DNA of 35,460 nucleotides, from assembly GCA_036939355.1 (NCBI GenBank), contig JALLAP010000001.1, positions 1 to 35,460 on the forward strand, in the 5' to 3' direction. The position numbers and the translations under genes were made by a program. Positions 1-10,400 of the stretch are shown piece after piece. This DNA is from Thalassiosira profunda (Eukaryota > Bacillariophyta > Thalassiosirophyceae > Thalassiosirales > Thalassiosiraceae). A model generated the notes under the pieces. It saw nothing but the letters and a program-made list of their open reading frames with translations. It was not told the origin of the DNA and searched no databases. Each line of letters opens with the position of its first letter. Position 1 is the first letter of the stretch.

Positions 1-1462
1 TCGGGCGATCCCAAGCAGGAGACGCGGCCGGCGCGCTCGTAGAACGCAGCAAGACGCGCGCCCAGGTAGGCGGGGTAGCCGCTGTCGGCGGGCATCTCCC
101 CCAGCCGTCCCGAAATCTCGCGCAGGGCCTCGGCCCACCGGCTGGTGGAATCGCCCATCATCGACACGTTCATCCCCTGGTCGCGGAAGTATTCCGCGAG
201 GGTGATGCCCGTGTAAATCGACGCCTCGCGCGCCGCCACGGGCATGTTCGACGTGTTCGCCACGAGGGTCGTCCGCTTCATGATCCCCACCTCCTTCTCT
301 TTGCCCGTGTCCTTGTCGGGAATCGTCATGGTCAGCTCGGGAAAATCGCACAGCACCTCCGCCATCTCGTTCCCGCGCTCGCCGCACCCGACGTACACGA
401 TGACGTCGGAGTTGGAGAACTTCGACAGCGATTGGGAGATGACCGTCTTGCCGCACCCGAAGGCGCCGGGGACGGCGCACGTCCCCCCGAGGACGGAGGG
501 GAAGAGTCCGTCGATGACGCGAAGGCCGGTGATGAGGGGGACGTTGCCCGGGAGCTTTTCGGTGATGGGACGGGGACGGCGGACGGGCCAGAAGTGGCTG
601 AGGGTGAGGCGGTGGGTCCGGTCCTGGGATTCGTTGTACACCTCCATGACCACGTCGTCCACGACGAAGGTCTCCTTGCCGTCGGTGCCGGTGGAGTGGA
701 GCTTGGTGACGGTGCCGTAGACGTTGGGGGGCACGAGGATGCGGTGCGAGTGGATGATCTCGTTCTCGTACACGACGCCCATGACGTCGCCGCCGGTGAC
801 GGGCGTGCCCTCCCGAATGGCCGCGCTGGGGGCGAACGTCCACCTCACGTCGCGCGTGAGGCAGGGAATGTCCACTCCCTTGGGCACGTAGACGTCACCG
901 CTCTCCTGAAAGATGTGCTCCAACGGACGCTGGATGCCGTCGAAGATGGTGCCCATGATGCCCGGACCGAGCTCGACCGAGAGGGGCTGCTTCTTCCGCA
1001 GCACGGGATCGCCGACGGTGAGGCCGGACGTGTCCTCGTACCGCCGGTGACGGGCGTGCCCTCCCGAATGGCCGCGCTGGGGGCGAACGTCCACCGGACG
1101 TCGCGGGTGAGGCAGGGAATGTCCACACCCTTGGGCACGTAAACATCACCGCTCTCCTGAAAGATGTGCTCCAGGGGACGCTGGATGCCATCAAAGATGG
1201 TGCCCATGATGCCCGGGCCGAGCTCGACGGACAGAGGCTGCTTCTTCCGCAGCACGGGATCGCCGACGGTGAGGCCGGACGTGTCCTCGTAGACCTGGAT
1301 GGAGGCCGTGTCGCCCTCGAGCTTGATGATCTCGCCGACGAGCTTGGAGTGGCCGACGCGCACGAGCTCGTACATGGCCGCGCCACTCATGTGGTCGGCG
1401 ACGACCAACGGTCCGGAGACCTTGAAGATGAAGCCGTAGTCGGATTCCTTTTCCTCGCTCAT
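1..1462 (-). CDS. ATP6V1A: V-type proton ATPase catalytic subunit A (N-terminal part, broken by a duplication)
   Basis: This is the catalytic A subunit of the V1 sector, which hydrolyses ATP to drive proton pumping into vacuoles and endomembranes. The start at 1462 gives [18 protein letters not shown], followed by the family's [18 protein letters not shown] and [21 protein letters not shown] blocks. Further left the frame reads the Walker A loop [16 protein letters not shown] (about 439-475), [10 protein letters not shown] and [24 protein letters not shown], and it runs off the left edge still open, so the C-terminal part is missing. A tandem duplication of 251 bp (790-1040 and 1041-1291) interrupts the frame: 251 is not a multiple of 3, so reading straight through goes out of frame into a stop near 845. 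Each copy alone is a good V-ATPase segment. The family call is firm; whether the gene is really broken is open. Confidence 0.93.
790..1291. repeat. 251-bp direct tandem duplication inside the V-ATPase A gene
   Basis: Bases 790-1040 and 1041-1291 abut directly and align without gaps. I count 14 differences. On the minus strand all of them are synonymous (for example CCC/CCT, TTC/TTT, GAC/GAT, TTG/CTG, AGG/CGG). The unit runs from the codons for YEDTSGL to those for GTPVTGG. There is no splice signal at the junction, so these are not mutually exclusive exons. Confidence 0.95.
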
Positions 1463-2687
1463 GGTTGCAAAGTTTGGGTTGGGTGGTGTGGCGATGAAAA
1501 GGCTGTGCGGTGGATTGAGGAGGGGTGGATTGGGTGAGATAAATATTTCGAGCGTGAATAATGACGGCCCAAAGGACCACCAAACAGGCCCCCGCTGTCG
1601 TCGGGCGGTCGAATTGCCTGTCATCTCTCCAACTCCAACCCCCCCAGCCGCCAACAACAGCCAACGCCCGCCCCTCTCCGTCTCCGAGCAGGTGACATGC
1701 CACGTGCACCATTCGACGCCGCGTTTGACCCCCCTCGGCCGCTGGCGCGCTCCCGACGCCCCACACCAACTCGTGCCCCGCCCTCCGCCGCCTCCCGCCC
1801 GCCTCGCCGCCCCCGCCCGGCCTCCACGGTCCACGCACTCACCAAGAGGAGGTCGTCCTTTGCTTTGTGTGAGGTTGGGGTTAGTTGGACGGGAGTTGGG
1901 GGTGTGCGAATTTAATTAACAATGTACCTCGCTTCCTCCAAAAGATTCCGTCTAAGTTTCTGCAACGCCGCGTGCAAAGGATTTTTGCGAGCTCCAAAGA
2001 TTTCGGAAATTCAGGCCCGTTGAAACGCGCCGGCCGGGCAAAGCTGCGAAATTGAGCGAGAAATATTCACGTAGGATCCAATACATTTCGGCATGAAGTT
2101 TGGTCACATTTAACCCTCGCGGGAGGGATAAAATGGGAAAATTGTTAGGGTTATCCCTCGAGCAATGCCGTATCAACTGTCGGCATCTCCACCGAGAGAC
2201 ACTTCGTGAGAAAGCAGAGAGCGTCGCAACGTTTATCTTCGACGTTCTTTTCCCTTCGATGGCCCACACACGTCACCGGAACCTGCTAAATTCGCAGATT
2301 TACTTATGGAAAGTTCCCGGAAAGTGCTTCGTTGATTCACGATCATCTTCGCCACGCACGAATGACCCCTTAACGTTTTGTCTTCGCAGTGTCAATCGTT
2401 TGTCTGTGTCGCATTGAGGATAGCTAAATGATATGAGAAGATGCTAAAATGGGTGGTTTACTTAACGAAAAGATGCTCGACTTTGCAGTCTTTCACGGAT
2501 GACGGCTGTTAGAAATGTCTCCCTCTCTGCGTAGAAATGTCTCTCTCTGCGGTGGCCGATCTCGAGGATCTTGCTGGAGACAAAAAGCAGGGGCCTCTTG
2601 CTTGCCTCGCGCGCGGTGATGCATGCACGACGATGATGCAGCACGTTCATAAATTTTGCAATGAGCCCTCCGACAACAACAACGACC
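1463..2687. other. Long head-to-head intergenic region, possible 5' UTR intron of the V-ATPase gene
   Basis: This is the widest gene-free stretch. On the minus strand a consensus donor (CTTG|GTGAGT, intron first base 1842) and an acceptor (CGCACAG, intron last base 1503) could define a 5' UTR intron of about 340 nt. The 1600-1850 part is C-rich on the plus strand. From about 1910 to 2650 the sequence is AT-richer, and I see no coding potential, RNA gene or repeat in it. The open frames here are short and unlike known proteins. Confidence 0.35.
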
Positions 2688-3257
2688 ATGGCAAGCCTGA
2701 TCGTGGACTTCCCGCGGCGCTGCCACTGCCTCGAGCCGCCGGCGACGCAGGCGGCGGACGCCGAGCTCACCGCCGTCCCCCGCCGGATCTCCGTCGACTC
2801 GTCCTCCCTGCCCGCCGCGAAGCGCCGACGAACCGTCCGCTTCTCCCCCACCTCCACCCTCCGGTGCTACCAGACCCCCCAAGACGACCCCGCCGCGCCC
2901 TACTCCTCGTGGTACACCCCCGCCGAGGAGGCGCAGTTCAAGCTCCTCGCCAAGCAGGAAATCCTCCTCTTCCGCCGCCTCAAGGCCGAAGGCCGCGATC
3001 CCGCACTTGCGACCGACCAAGACGCCACCCCCTACGGCCTCGAGCGGCAGCTCGTCTCGGAGGAATACACGCGCAAGCGAGCCATTAATCGCAAGCTCGT
3101 CACCCTCGCCGTGCGGACCGAGCAGGCCCGGCGGGCGGCCCCGGGCGAGCCGCCGGCGAGGCGGTGGGAGCGCATCGCCGAAGCGTCGCGAAGGCACTCC
3201 GAGTGGGCGCGGGGGCAGGCGCGGACGATCGGGGCCTTCCAGGCGTCGAACGCGTAG
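2688..3257 (+). CDS. Conserved-looking hypothetical protein with VRFSP and WYTPAEE motifs
   Basis: I cannot assign a function to this 189-residue protein. The ATG at 2688 sits in a good context (ACCATGG); an in-frame ATG at 2661 would add nine residues (SPPTTTTT stretch) and seems less likely. After a Cys-rich start (FPRRCHCLEP) comes a basic patch and RRTVRFSP, then SSWYTPAEEAQFKLLAKQEI, then TPYGLERQLVSEEYTRKRAI followed by a basic helix rich in Arg. From memory, small diatom proteins with a 'VRF... WYs.eE... GLE' order recur as a family of unknown function; the match here is by pattern only. No signal peptide or membrane segment. It lies head to head with V-ATPase and tail to tail with the lumen protein gene. 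Confidence 0.75.
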   Translation: MASLIVDFPRRCHCLEPPATQAADAELTAVPRRISVDSSSLPAAKRRRTVRFSPTSTLRCYQTPQDDPAAPYSSWYTPAEEAQFKLLAKQEILLFRRLKAEGRDPALATDQDATPYGLERQLVSEEYTRKRAINRKLVTLAVRTEQARRAAPGEPPARRWERIAEASRRHSEWARGQARTIGAFQASNA

Positions 3258-4064
3258 ACCGCCCAAGATATGTCAGGGCTGTGTCCGAGAAGAGCCCAAG
3301 AATTTTGACCGGCCGAAGGGAGAGCGCCGCACTCTCGCTTCGGCCGATATCGGTCCGTAACGGACCAAGTTTTGTACATGTATCGAAGCACGCCTCGTTT
3401 TGTTAAAGAGGTCGGCTCTCGCTAGAGATGTAACATATTGTCTAATTGCATTATTGCGAGCCACTTCATCATCGACTGCTTTCTAAGTACATATGCCCTA
3501 CAGAGAGCTGCCTCTCAGTTCAGTGGAACCCAACTCATGCGTGTTTTTACGCGCGCTCTTCATCTCAATCGATCGTACTTGCCTCATCTCTTGAGACATT
3601 TGATTGTTGCGGGGCGACATGGTGTCAGACAGAATGTCAGCCACAACTTGAAGATGAAATTGAACCCTCGAGTCCAAGGTTATTCAATCTCGACTGGCAC
3701 TCAATCAGTTTTTTAAGATGCTTGGGAGAGCTGCGTGCTTGCCGAAAGGGCTGTACAATATCGTATCTACAAATGCTGGCGCCAGAGCTGGCAATTTGCC
3801 GAGGTTCTCCTGCAGAACAGATATCGAGGATCAGTGTTGAAGCATAACCATTTGTCTGTGCTAGACCGGTAGATATGTGATGTTGTTGTTGCCAACTTTT
3901 CCTCTCGATATGGCGCGCCTCCCATTACTACTTCGCGTTGCCGCCGGGTGCGAGATTCGGCTCGCCGTGGTATGTGCCCACCCCTCGCAGCTCGTTGTAG
4001 TCAACAAGCAAAACGTCGCACATCTCGTCACTCCTGATGCAATGCCCTCGAAGTCCATTACCCT
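3258..4064. other. Convergent intergenic region with a palindrome cluster
   Basis: These 807 bp separate two gene ends. The first 110 bp carry dense inverted repeats (3311-3366, listed separately), probably in the 3' UTR of the plus-strand gene. The rest, to 4064, is AT-richer and shows no gene, RNA or repeat that I can support. Confidence 0.6.
3311..3366. repeat. Cluster of three inverted repeats
   Basis: GGCCGAAG (3311-3318) pairs with CTTCGGCC (3338-3345), and inside it GAGAG pairs with CTCTC. The palindrome CCGATATCGG spans 3344-3353. GGTCCGT-A-ACGGACC spans 3352-3366. The three abut or overlap and lie about 55-110 bp past the stop of the plus-strand gene, so they could fold in its 3' UTR. 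Confidence 0.8.
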
Positions 4065-4837
4065 TCACTCCTTCAGCACCAGCACCGGCTTCTGCGTCAA
4101 ATCGGCAATCCTCCCGCCCTTCGATTTGGGATACTCAATCGTCACCCGCCCCTCCTGCGTCATCCGATTCACCTCCTCCGTCGAGTACAGGGCAAAGCTC
4201 CCATCGGGCTTTTTCACCATCCGCTGGTCCGACACGGCGAACACGTCGGGGTAGTTCTTCATGTAGTACGCGTTCAGCGCCTCCTGTTTGTATCAAGTGC
4301 ACGCATTGCAATTGCAGCAGAGCGCAACCGAGCCGCGACGATTGTTCATTCGTCGGCATCGGCAGCGCGCCGTTTTTCGAGAAAGGAGGAGGTGAGATCG
4401 TTCAGTATCACGGCGACGGCGGCCCATCCCACCCATCCAAATTGGAATGCGCCGTCGGTGCACTTTCGGGGCCACCACCGGCACAGCAAGTCGGCATCAT
4501 CGACATAAGTGTTGTTCCCTACCCGTTGATTTGCCTCGCGGTTTTCTGAGCTCTTCCGCTGCAGCGATTGGATCAGCGCGTTGTCCTCCGCGAGGGCGGC
4601 GCACCCGTCGCCCTCGCCGTTGGCGCACCGGCCCGGGGCGCGGAGGACGTCGGCGTGGGAGGGAGGCGCGGCCGTGGTCAGGGCGAGGAGGCCCAGACCG
4701 CTCGACGCGAGTTGGAGGGCGTCGCGGCGGGTGGCGCGGAGGGCGGTGGGCGACGACGACGATGCGGGCTGGAGGGGCGACGGGGCGAAGGCGGAGGCCG
4801 ACGCCGCGGCGATGGCGAGGAGGAGTGGCTGCTTCAT
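4065..4837 (-). CDS. Plastid-imported, thylakoid-lumen-targeted protein with one intron (two possible C-termini)
   Basis: Exon 1 is 4837-4523, the intron 4522-4284 (GTAGGG...ACAAACAG, 239 nt) and exon 2 4283-4065; both junctions are phase 0, giving 177 residues. The protein starts with a signal peptide ending in ASAFAP (residues 14-19), the diatom-type plastid import signal. Then comes a twin-arginine signal (RR at 36-37, hydrophobic stretch LALTTAAPP, cleavage likely after SHA at 62), so the mature protein should lie in the thylakoid lumen. The mature part has CANGEGDGC, then LQRKSSENREANQR, and after splicing EALNAYYMKNYPDVFAVSD and VKKPDGSFALYSTEEV. Unspliced, the intron stays open for 58 codons and encodes a membrane-anchored tail instead, ending at 4346. 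I do not recognise the family by name. It is divergent from the BTB gene across 365 bp. Confidence 0.82.
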
Positions 4838-5202
4838 CGTCGCGACGAGTTGGGTGCTGTGAAGTGAAGTGTGCAGTGTGCATGCTACATGCACTGAAAG
4901 CGCGGGGCGCGGGGCGGGGGGCCCCCGCGCGCCCCGCGCCGGCACTTGCGACTAGCTTGCAACTTTGCAACTCTCCACTTCTCCACTTCTCCACCACGAG
5001 CAGAGAGCACAGCATCGATCAAGAATCAGGAGCGGCGGCGGCCCCAACCCGCAACCCCCAACCCCCTGCTCGCATCTCCGGCTGTTGCATCGGAAGATTA
5101 GGGGAGATTTCAGACCGGATTGTCAGCGATTTTGCCGACCACACAGCTAGGTTTTTTAGACGCGGCCACTTTTTGGTGCACGTGCACGCATCTGCGCACA
5201 CG
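4838..5202. promoter_or_regulatory. Head-to-head promoter region of the lumen and BTB genes
   Basis: No gene is visible in these 365 bp. There is a short CTCCACTT tandem (about 4973-4995). The 12-bp palindrome GTGCACGTGCAC at 5176-5187 holds a CACGTG core (a G-box/E-box of the type bound by bHLH and bZIP factors) 15 bp before the BTB start codon. A binding role is inferred. Confidence 0.4.
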
Positions 5203-6463
5203 ATGGCAAGCGACGAGGCCAAGCGGCTGCGGTCCAGCGAGCCGGACCTCAAGGTAGTTTTGGGCGGCGGAGACGGCGCGGAGAATGTCCAGTGGCATCA
5301 TGCAAATAATCTGGCGAGCAAAAGCAATTACAGTGAGTTGGTGCACGCATGTGTGCACCGCTCCGCTGCCGGTGCATGCGGTGATGCACTTTGTTTGTTT
5401 GACTCCCCGCGAATCGATCTCACACTGCAAATTGCCGATCATTATTGCCGCAGTTGACGCTTTGCTCGCCGCGCCCATGAGGGAGAGGGAAGAGCGCACC
5501 ATCTCGTTCCCAGATATATCCCCCGATGTGTGGAGGAAAATGCTTACGTTTCTCGATGATCCTATCGCCATTCGGAATATGACGCCCAAGGATGCGCTGG
5601 AGGTGGTACCTTTCTATGATAAATATGAGTTTGTGGAGGGACGTCGGCTCTGCAATCAGGTTGTCGCGGACTACCTTCGTCCATCAAACATTGGGGCGTT
5701 GGAGAAGAAGTTTGCCGTGGACTTCGACCTCGTCGTCGACTTGGTCGCTGTTGCTCACAGTGCGAACATGGAGGATTCATTCAAGCTTGGAGTCCCTTAC
5801 ATTTGGAATATGATGTTCGTAGGTGGCGATGCCACGTATGGGAGGATAAGCTTTTCTGTGGAACATCTGACGAAGCTGGCACCGGCCCTCAAATACTCTT
5901 TGGACAACAACGAAAGGTTGGGATTGGGCCTGTCTGACAGAGTGACGAACTTTGCCGCAAATGGAGCAGCTGGGGTGCCCGCCGTTGATGACCAGACTTT
6001 CCCCGAAAAGTTTGTGGCCAAGAGCAAACGATGGGAGGAAGAACATTTCGTGGATCGATGTGTATCTCACATCGAGCTGGCGGGGACGGCGTGCAAAGCC
6101 AATGGGAAATATTGGGCAGAATATGGAATATGTCCTTGGTCTAAGAGGTACGAACCTCATTGTGAGGATCCGCAGCAGTGGGAGCGAGACACGTGGGACG
6201 GCACGCCGGTGACTTTCGCCATTCAATATATCAAAGAGGATGATTTCGAGGGATGGGCTATTCTCCGTCTGTTTGATCCTACGATCTTCGATGAAGAAGA
6301 TGGCGACCCTCAATACGAGGGCTTCTCCAAGACAAAGTGCTGGATAGCGCCTTGCAGTGCAAATCGCTCACGCCCTCCCCTGATAGGCTGGGTTTCTGCC
6401 GATCCCAAGGCACGGGGCAATCCGACCATCAAGTACTTTTTGAGACGCTTTGTCGGAAGTTAG
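5203..6463 (+). CDS. BTB/POZ-fold protein
   Basis: Exon 1 is 5203-5332, the intron 5333-5453 (GTGAGT...GCCGCAG, 121 nt, phase 1) and exon 2 5454-6463, giving 379 residues. Spliced, the N-terminus reads DLKVVLGGGDGAENVQWHHA, LASKSNYIDALLAAPM, EERTISFPDISPDVWRKML and TFLDDP. This is the BTB order: D-hhV-G, then H..hLa..S.Yh..hh, then h.hpDh.p..h..hL.hh. Such domains mediate dimerisation and often recruit substrates to cullin-3 ubiquitin ligases. The rest (about 110-379) is not a known repeat; it is acidic and rich in Trp (YWAEYGICPWSKRYEPHCED), and its function is unknown. No signal peptide is present, so it is probably cytosolic or nuclear. BTB is a pattern call and the partner is not known. 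Confidence 0.8.
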
Positions 6464-6686
6464 GGCTCTCTTTAAATCATTGCAGCTGTGGCAGGGGGTG
6501 TTGACTTGCAATAGGGATGACTGAGAGGATGATTTGCGATTCGATGTTGGAAGTGGCCCGGCCACGCTCAGAAAGTACTGTAGGACGCGTGTCACACACA
6601 AGGTATCTTTTGTAAAGCGAGTCCTCAAGACTTCTTGGCTGAGCAGCCTTCGCCCAGCTGCCCTCGCTTCCTGCACACACAACATC

Positions 6687-7154
6687 ATGAGCGACGTCTC
6701 GGCCGATCCCTACCGCGGCAGCTGCCTCTGCGGCGCCGTCCGCATCGTGGCCTCGCCCTCCTCCAAGATCTTCTCGGTCATATGCCACTGCACCCTCTGC
6801 CAGCGCCTCGGCTCCGCGGCCGGCCAGGCCCTCGTGGGATTCGCCGGCCAATCCCTGCGCGTCGTCGAGGGAGGCGACCACCTCGATTCATACGACACGT
6901 CGGCGGGCATGACGCGGCATCGCTGCCGGACGTGCGGGTCGTCGGTGTACAATCAGTCGAAGCTGCCCGACTTCGACTTTCGCGACTGCCCCCTGGCCAT
7001 GTTTGAGAGGGACGACGACGGCATCATCAAGAGGCTGGACGAGTTGCGGCCCACGACGCACATCTTTTGCGCGCACCGAACGCCGCGGCTGGCGGAGGAG
7101 GATGTGACGAGGTTTGTGGGGCACGCGGGACAGTCGGAGAAGATCGAAGGATGA
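6687..7154 (+). CDS. GFA / CENP-V family zinc protein
   Basis: This 155-residue protein spans one intact GFA domain (glutathione-dependent formaldehyde-activating enzyme / centromere protein V fold). The ATG at 6687 starts MSDVSADPYRGSCLCGAVRI. Zinc ligands are visible in the usual order: C13 and C15 (SCLCGAV), C33, C35 and C38 (CHCTLC), C80 and C83 (CRTCGSS). Family members bind two zinc ions; the enzymatic role of most is unproven, so formaldehyde chemistry should not be assumed. No targeting peptide is seen. It follows the BTB gene on the same strand after 223 bp, one of only two same-strand neighbours in the window, and is tail to tail with the large disordered protein. Confidence 0.88.
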   Translation: MSDVSADPYRGSCLCGAVRIVASPSSKIFSVICHCTLCQRLGSAAGQALVGFAGQSLRVVEGGDHLDSYDTSAGMTRHRCRTCGSSVYNQSKLPDFDFRDCPLAMFERDDDGIIKRLDELRPTTHIFCAHRTPRLAEEDVTRFVGHAGQSEKIEG

Positions 7155-7415
7155 ACGTTAAATCGAAAATGCAATCGCGGCGACTGCAACACATAATAGA
7201 GTTGCAATTTTCCGGAAGGGGGATAGGGTGAACGAAGTATGGAGATTGTACCGACGTTTGATTGGCAGTGTTGAGAAGATTTGTGCGTGCAAAAGAGATG
7301 TTGTTGATATGTTGAGAGTTGAAGGGCAGAGCAGTAGAGCAGTGAGAACTGTTTCCTTCTACTGATTAAACATACATCTCATGCATTTATTGTCTCCCTG
7401 CATTATCTATTCCTC
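7155..7415. other. Convergent 3' region
   Basis: This 261-bp AT-rich stretch between two stop codons holds probable 3' UTRs and polyadenylation signals. I see nothing else. Confidence 0.5.
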
Positions 7416-10400
7416 CTAGGCGGCAAACGTCGTGTAGCCCTCGTGGGTCGGCGTCGTCGGGCTCGCCGCCGCGGCCGCGTACCCGTCCGCGTGCTCAGGC
7501 GACGTGGGCGAGGCCATCGCTGGGGGGTCCTGCGGCGTTTGAACGGGCGGGGCGCCGACGTCCACTGCCAGCCCAGATACCGTCGCGGGCGGGGGCTGCT
7601 CCGCGAAGAAGCGCACGGAGCTCGGGTTGGGATCGACCCGGTGTTGATGGTAGGCGGGAGGAGGGTGGCTTCCCTGCGCTGCGGGTTCCGTCTCGGTGCT
7701 CTGCTGGAACAGTCCCAGTTTGCGGTTGGCCTCGGCGAGCTGCGTGCTGCAGTCGTTGCTCGCCATGCTCGCCTGCGATCGGTGCTGCTGCACCTGTTGC
7801 GGCTGCGGTTCCGGCTGCGGCTGCTCCTGCTGCACCGGCTGCATAGGATTCAGCTGGACCTGCTGCACTGGCTGCTGCGTCGGAGCCGGAGGCTGCTGCT
7901 GCACCACCGTCGGCACTTGCGGCGGCGGCGGGCCGTACCGTTCCGCCGGCGGCCCGTCCGTGTCCTCCGTCATCAGCATCCGCAGCGCCGGAGACGCGGC
8001 CTCGCTGTACCCGTATTCACCAACAGCCTGCCCCTGCGGCATCATAGCAGGGGCGCCGTACGCCCGCTCCTCCTCCGCCTCCCGCACCTCCTGCTCCATC
8101 CCGGCGTACCGATCGGTCCGATCGTCCTCGCTCTCCACGGAGAGGTTGCTGTTGATCTTGGGGACGCGGGGGGTCCACCGCTGCGGACCGGCCGTCATTG
8201 GCGAGGCCGTCATGGGCGCCAAGTAGGGCTGCTGCTGCGGATGCGACGGGGGCTGCGGCTGATGGCCCATCGCCAGGGTGGACATGGATTGGGTGTAGCC
8301 CGGCGCCACGGCCATGCCGCTCGTCGCCGGCCCGGACACGGACGGCGCCACGTAGGAACCGCCCTTGCCCGGGACCACCGCCGATCCTACGGTAGGAGGG
8401 CCCTGGTACGTATACTGCGGTTGCGGGGGGCCCGTCTGTTGAGGATGAGCTGTCGGGGAGCGGTACCCGCCCCCGGCCGCCGCCACCGCGCTCGGATGGC
8501 TCACCGTGCTCCGCGGCGACGTCGCGCTCGGCATCGTTGGGACGGTGTCGGCCACGTAGGCCCGCCAGTTGGGCTTGTCGTCGTTGTTCGCCGCGATTCC
8601 GCCCGGGTTGCCCGCCGCGGATGGCGCCGCCGTCGGTTTCGACGGTGGCTCGCTTTGACTGGCGGCAATCTCGACCCCCGCCGCCTCGCCCGCTTTTTCG
8701 CCGGCCTTGCTGCCTCCCCCGCCCCACTTGAACAGCGCCGACAATCTCGATCCGACGCTGGCCGCCTCGGTCGGGGCCGAGGCCGCCCCGTCCGAACCCT
8801 TGGTGTCCTTGGTGCCCTTGGTGGCCTGGCTGGCCATGGCGCTGCTTTCGACGGTCCCGGCCCGCTCTCGATTGGCCTCGCCGGGGCTGCCGCTCCACCG
8901 CGCATTCCGCAGCGACGAGTTCGGAACAACGGCGGGATCCCGGCCGGCGGCCGCGCCTCGGGCCACGGCGTGCAGGACGCTCGAGTTGTTGGAGTGCGAC
9001 CGGGCGTGGTTGGCGGTTGGGGCGTTGTTGTTGTTGGATGGTGGTTGCGGGCCGTCGAGGGAGTCGGCCCAGGAGACGGTCTTGTTGGGCTCGAGGCCGT
9101 CGGCCCCGACTCCTACAGCCGCGCCCGACCCAGCAGCGGCCATGGCCGCATTCCTGACACCCTGCCCCTGCTTCTCCCTCCGGGTCGCATAATAGTCGTT
9201 CAAGCTCAAACTCCCGTCCGTCTCCTCGTTCGACGAATACTTGGTGTCCCCGTCCCCGTACGCCTCGCCGCACGCCTCGCCGTACCCCGGCACGTCGACG
9301 CACAGCCACCTCAAGAATCCCCCGCGGGATTGGCGGGTGTCGCCCCCCACCGACCGCCCCCCTAACGCGCCGTGCACTGTATCCCCCTGATTCCTCCGGG
9401 CACTGTTAGCGCCCCTCCTTCCGGCGCCATCGGTCAGGCTCGGGTGCGGATCGACGGGAAACAACGCCGCGTCCACGGCATCGTCGACGGCGGCCATGAC
9501 GCCGTTGAAGGTCAGCACGTCCATGATGTTGGGATCGCGAGGGGCGCTCTCCTTCGACGCCAGGACGGACACGTCTTCCGTAGAACGGGCATCGGCCTCG
9601 ATGTAGATGGAGGGCATGTTGTTGCGGCCGTAGGACGGGCGGTGCGTGAACATGGAGGGGTTCCGATCGTACTCGCGGGAGTAGTTGCGACTGCTGGTGT
9701 TCAGGCGCGAGTCGCCGTAGGAGTAGGCGGAGTCGGTGTCGGCCGAGTTGGCCGTGCTGTAGGAGTAGTCGTCGGACAGGATGGATTCGGTGGCCCGGAC
9801 GGAAGCCTTGGCGGGGGCATCGTTGGCCTTGGATTTGGGAGCCTCCGTGGCGGTCGCCTTGGCCTTGGACTTGGACGCGAAGACGGACGACTTTTCGAGG
9901 TTGGATCGCAGTTCCCGTTTCTTGGCGGCGGAGGATGGGACGTCCCTAACGTCGTCCGCCGCGCGTCCCTCCTTGCCGACGGGGGAGGCGCTCCTCCCGT
10001 TGGACTCCTCGGCGTCGTCCCGTCCCTCCTCCGACCCTGCCCCCTTCCCTCCAATATTTTCTTCTGTCAGCGACGACTCCTCGTCGATGGGATCGATCGT
10101 CGGCCGGCCTCCCCTCTTGGGCTTGCGCTTCTTGGTAGACTTCTTATTGGACCGTTTCTTCTTGCGGAACTTGCCGAGGAGGCCGGCGCGGAAGGTGCGG
10201 GGGCCGAGGGGGGGCTTGCCACCGTGGGCTTCGGTGCCTCCGGTGGCCGGGGGGGCGCTCTGGGTGCCCCCGCTGCTGCCGCCCGCTCCATTCGTGTTGT
10301 TATTACCACCAGCCGCTCCCCCCGTGTTACCCGCCGCACCACTCGCGGAGGCCTTGGCCTGCTCCTCCCTTAACACCCGGCGCGCCACCTCCTTCGCCGC

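Noticed and set aside
790..1291. Mutually exclusive exons in V-ATPase
   Set aside because: The copies abut with no splice signals between them; a GT occurs at the junction (GGTACGAGG) but no AG acceptor follows at the second boundary.
5285..5453. In-frame upstream extension of the BTB exon 2 from 5285
   Set aside because: It reads through the intron and would lose the first strand and helix of the BTB fold that exon 1 supplies.
7443..9365. 640-residue open frame on the plus strand
   Set aside because: It is antisense to the 1082-residue frame, consists mostly of Arg/Gly/Leu low-complexity sequence, and is what GC-rich third positions produce on the opposite strand. No domain is visible.
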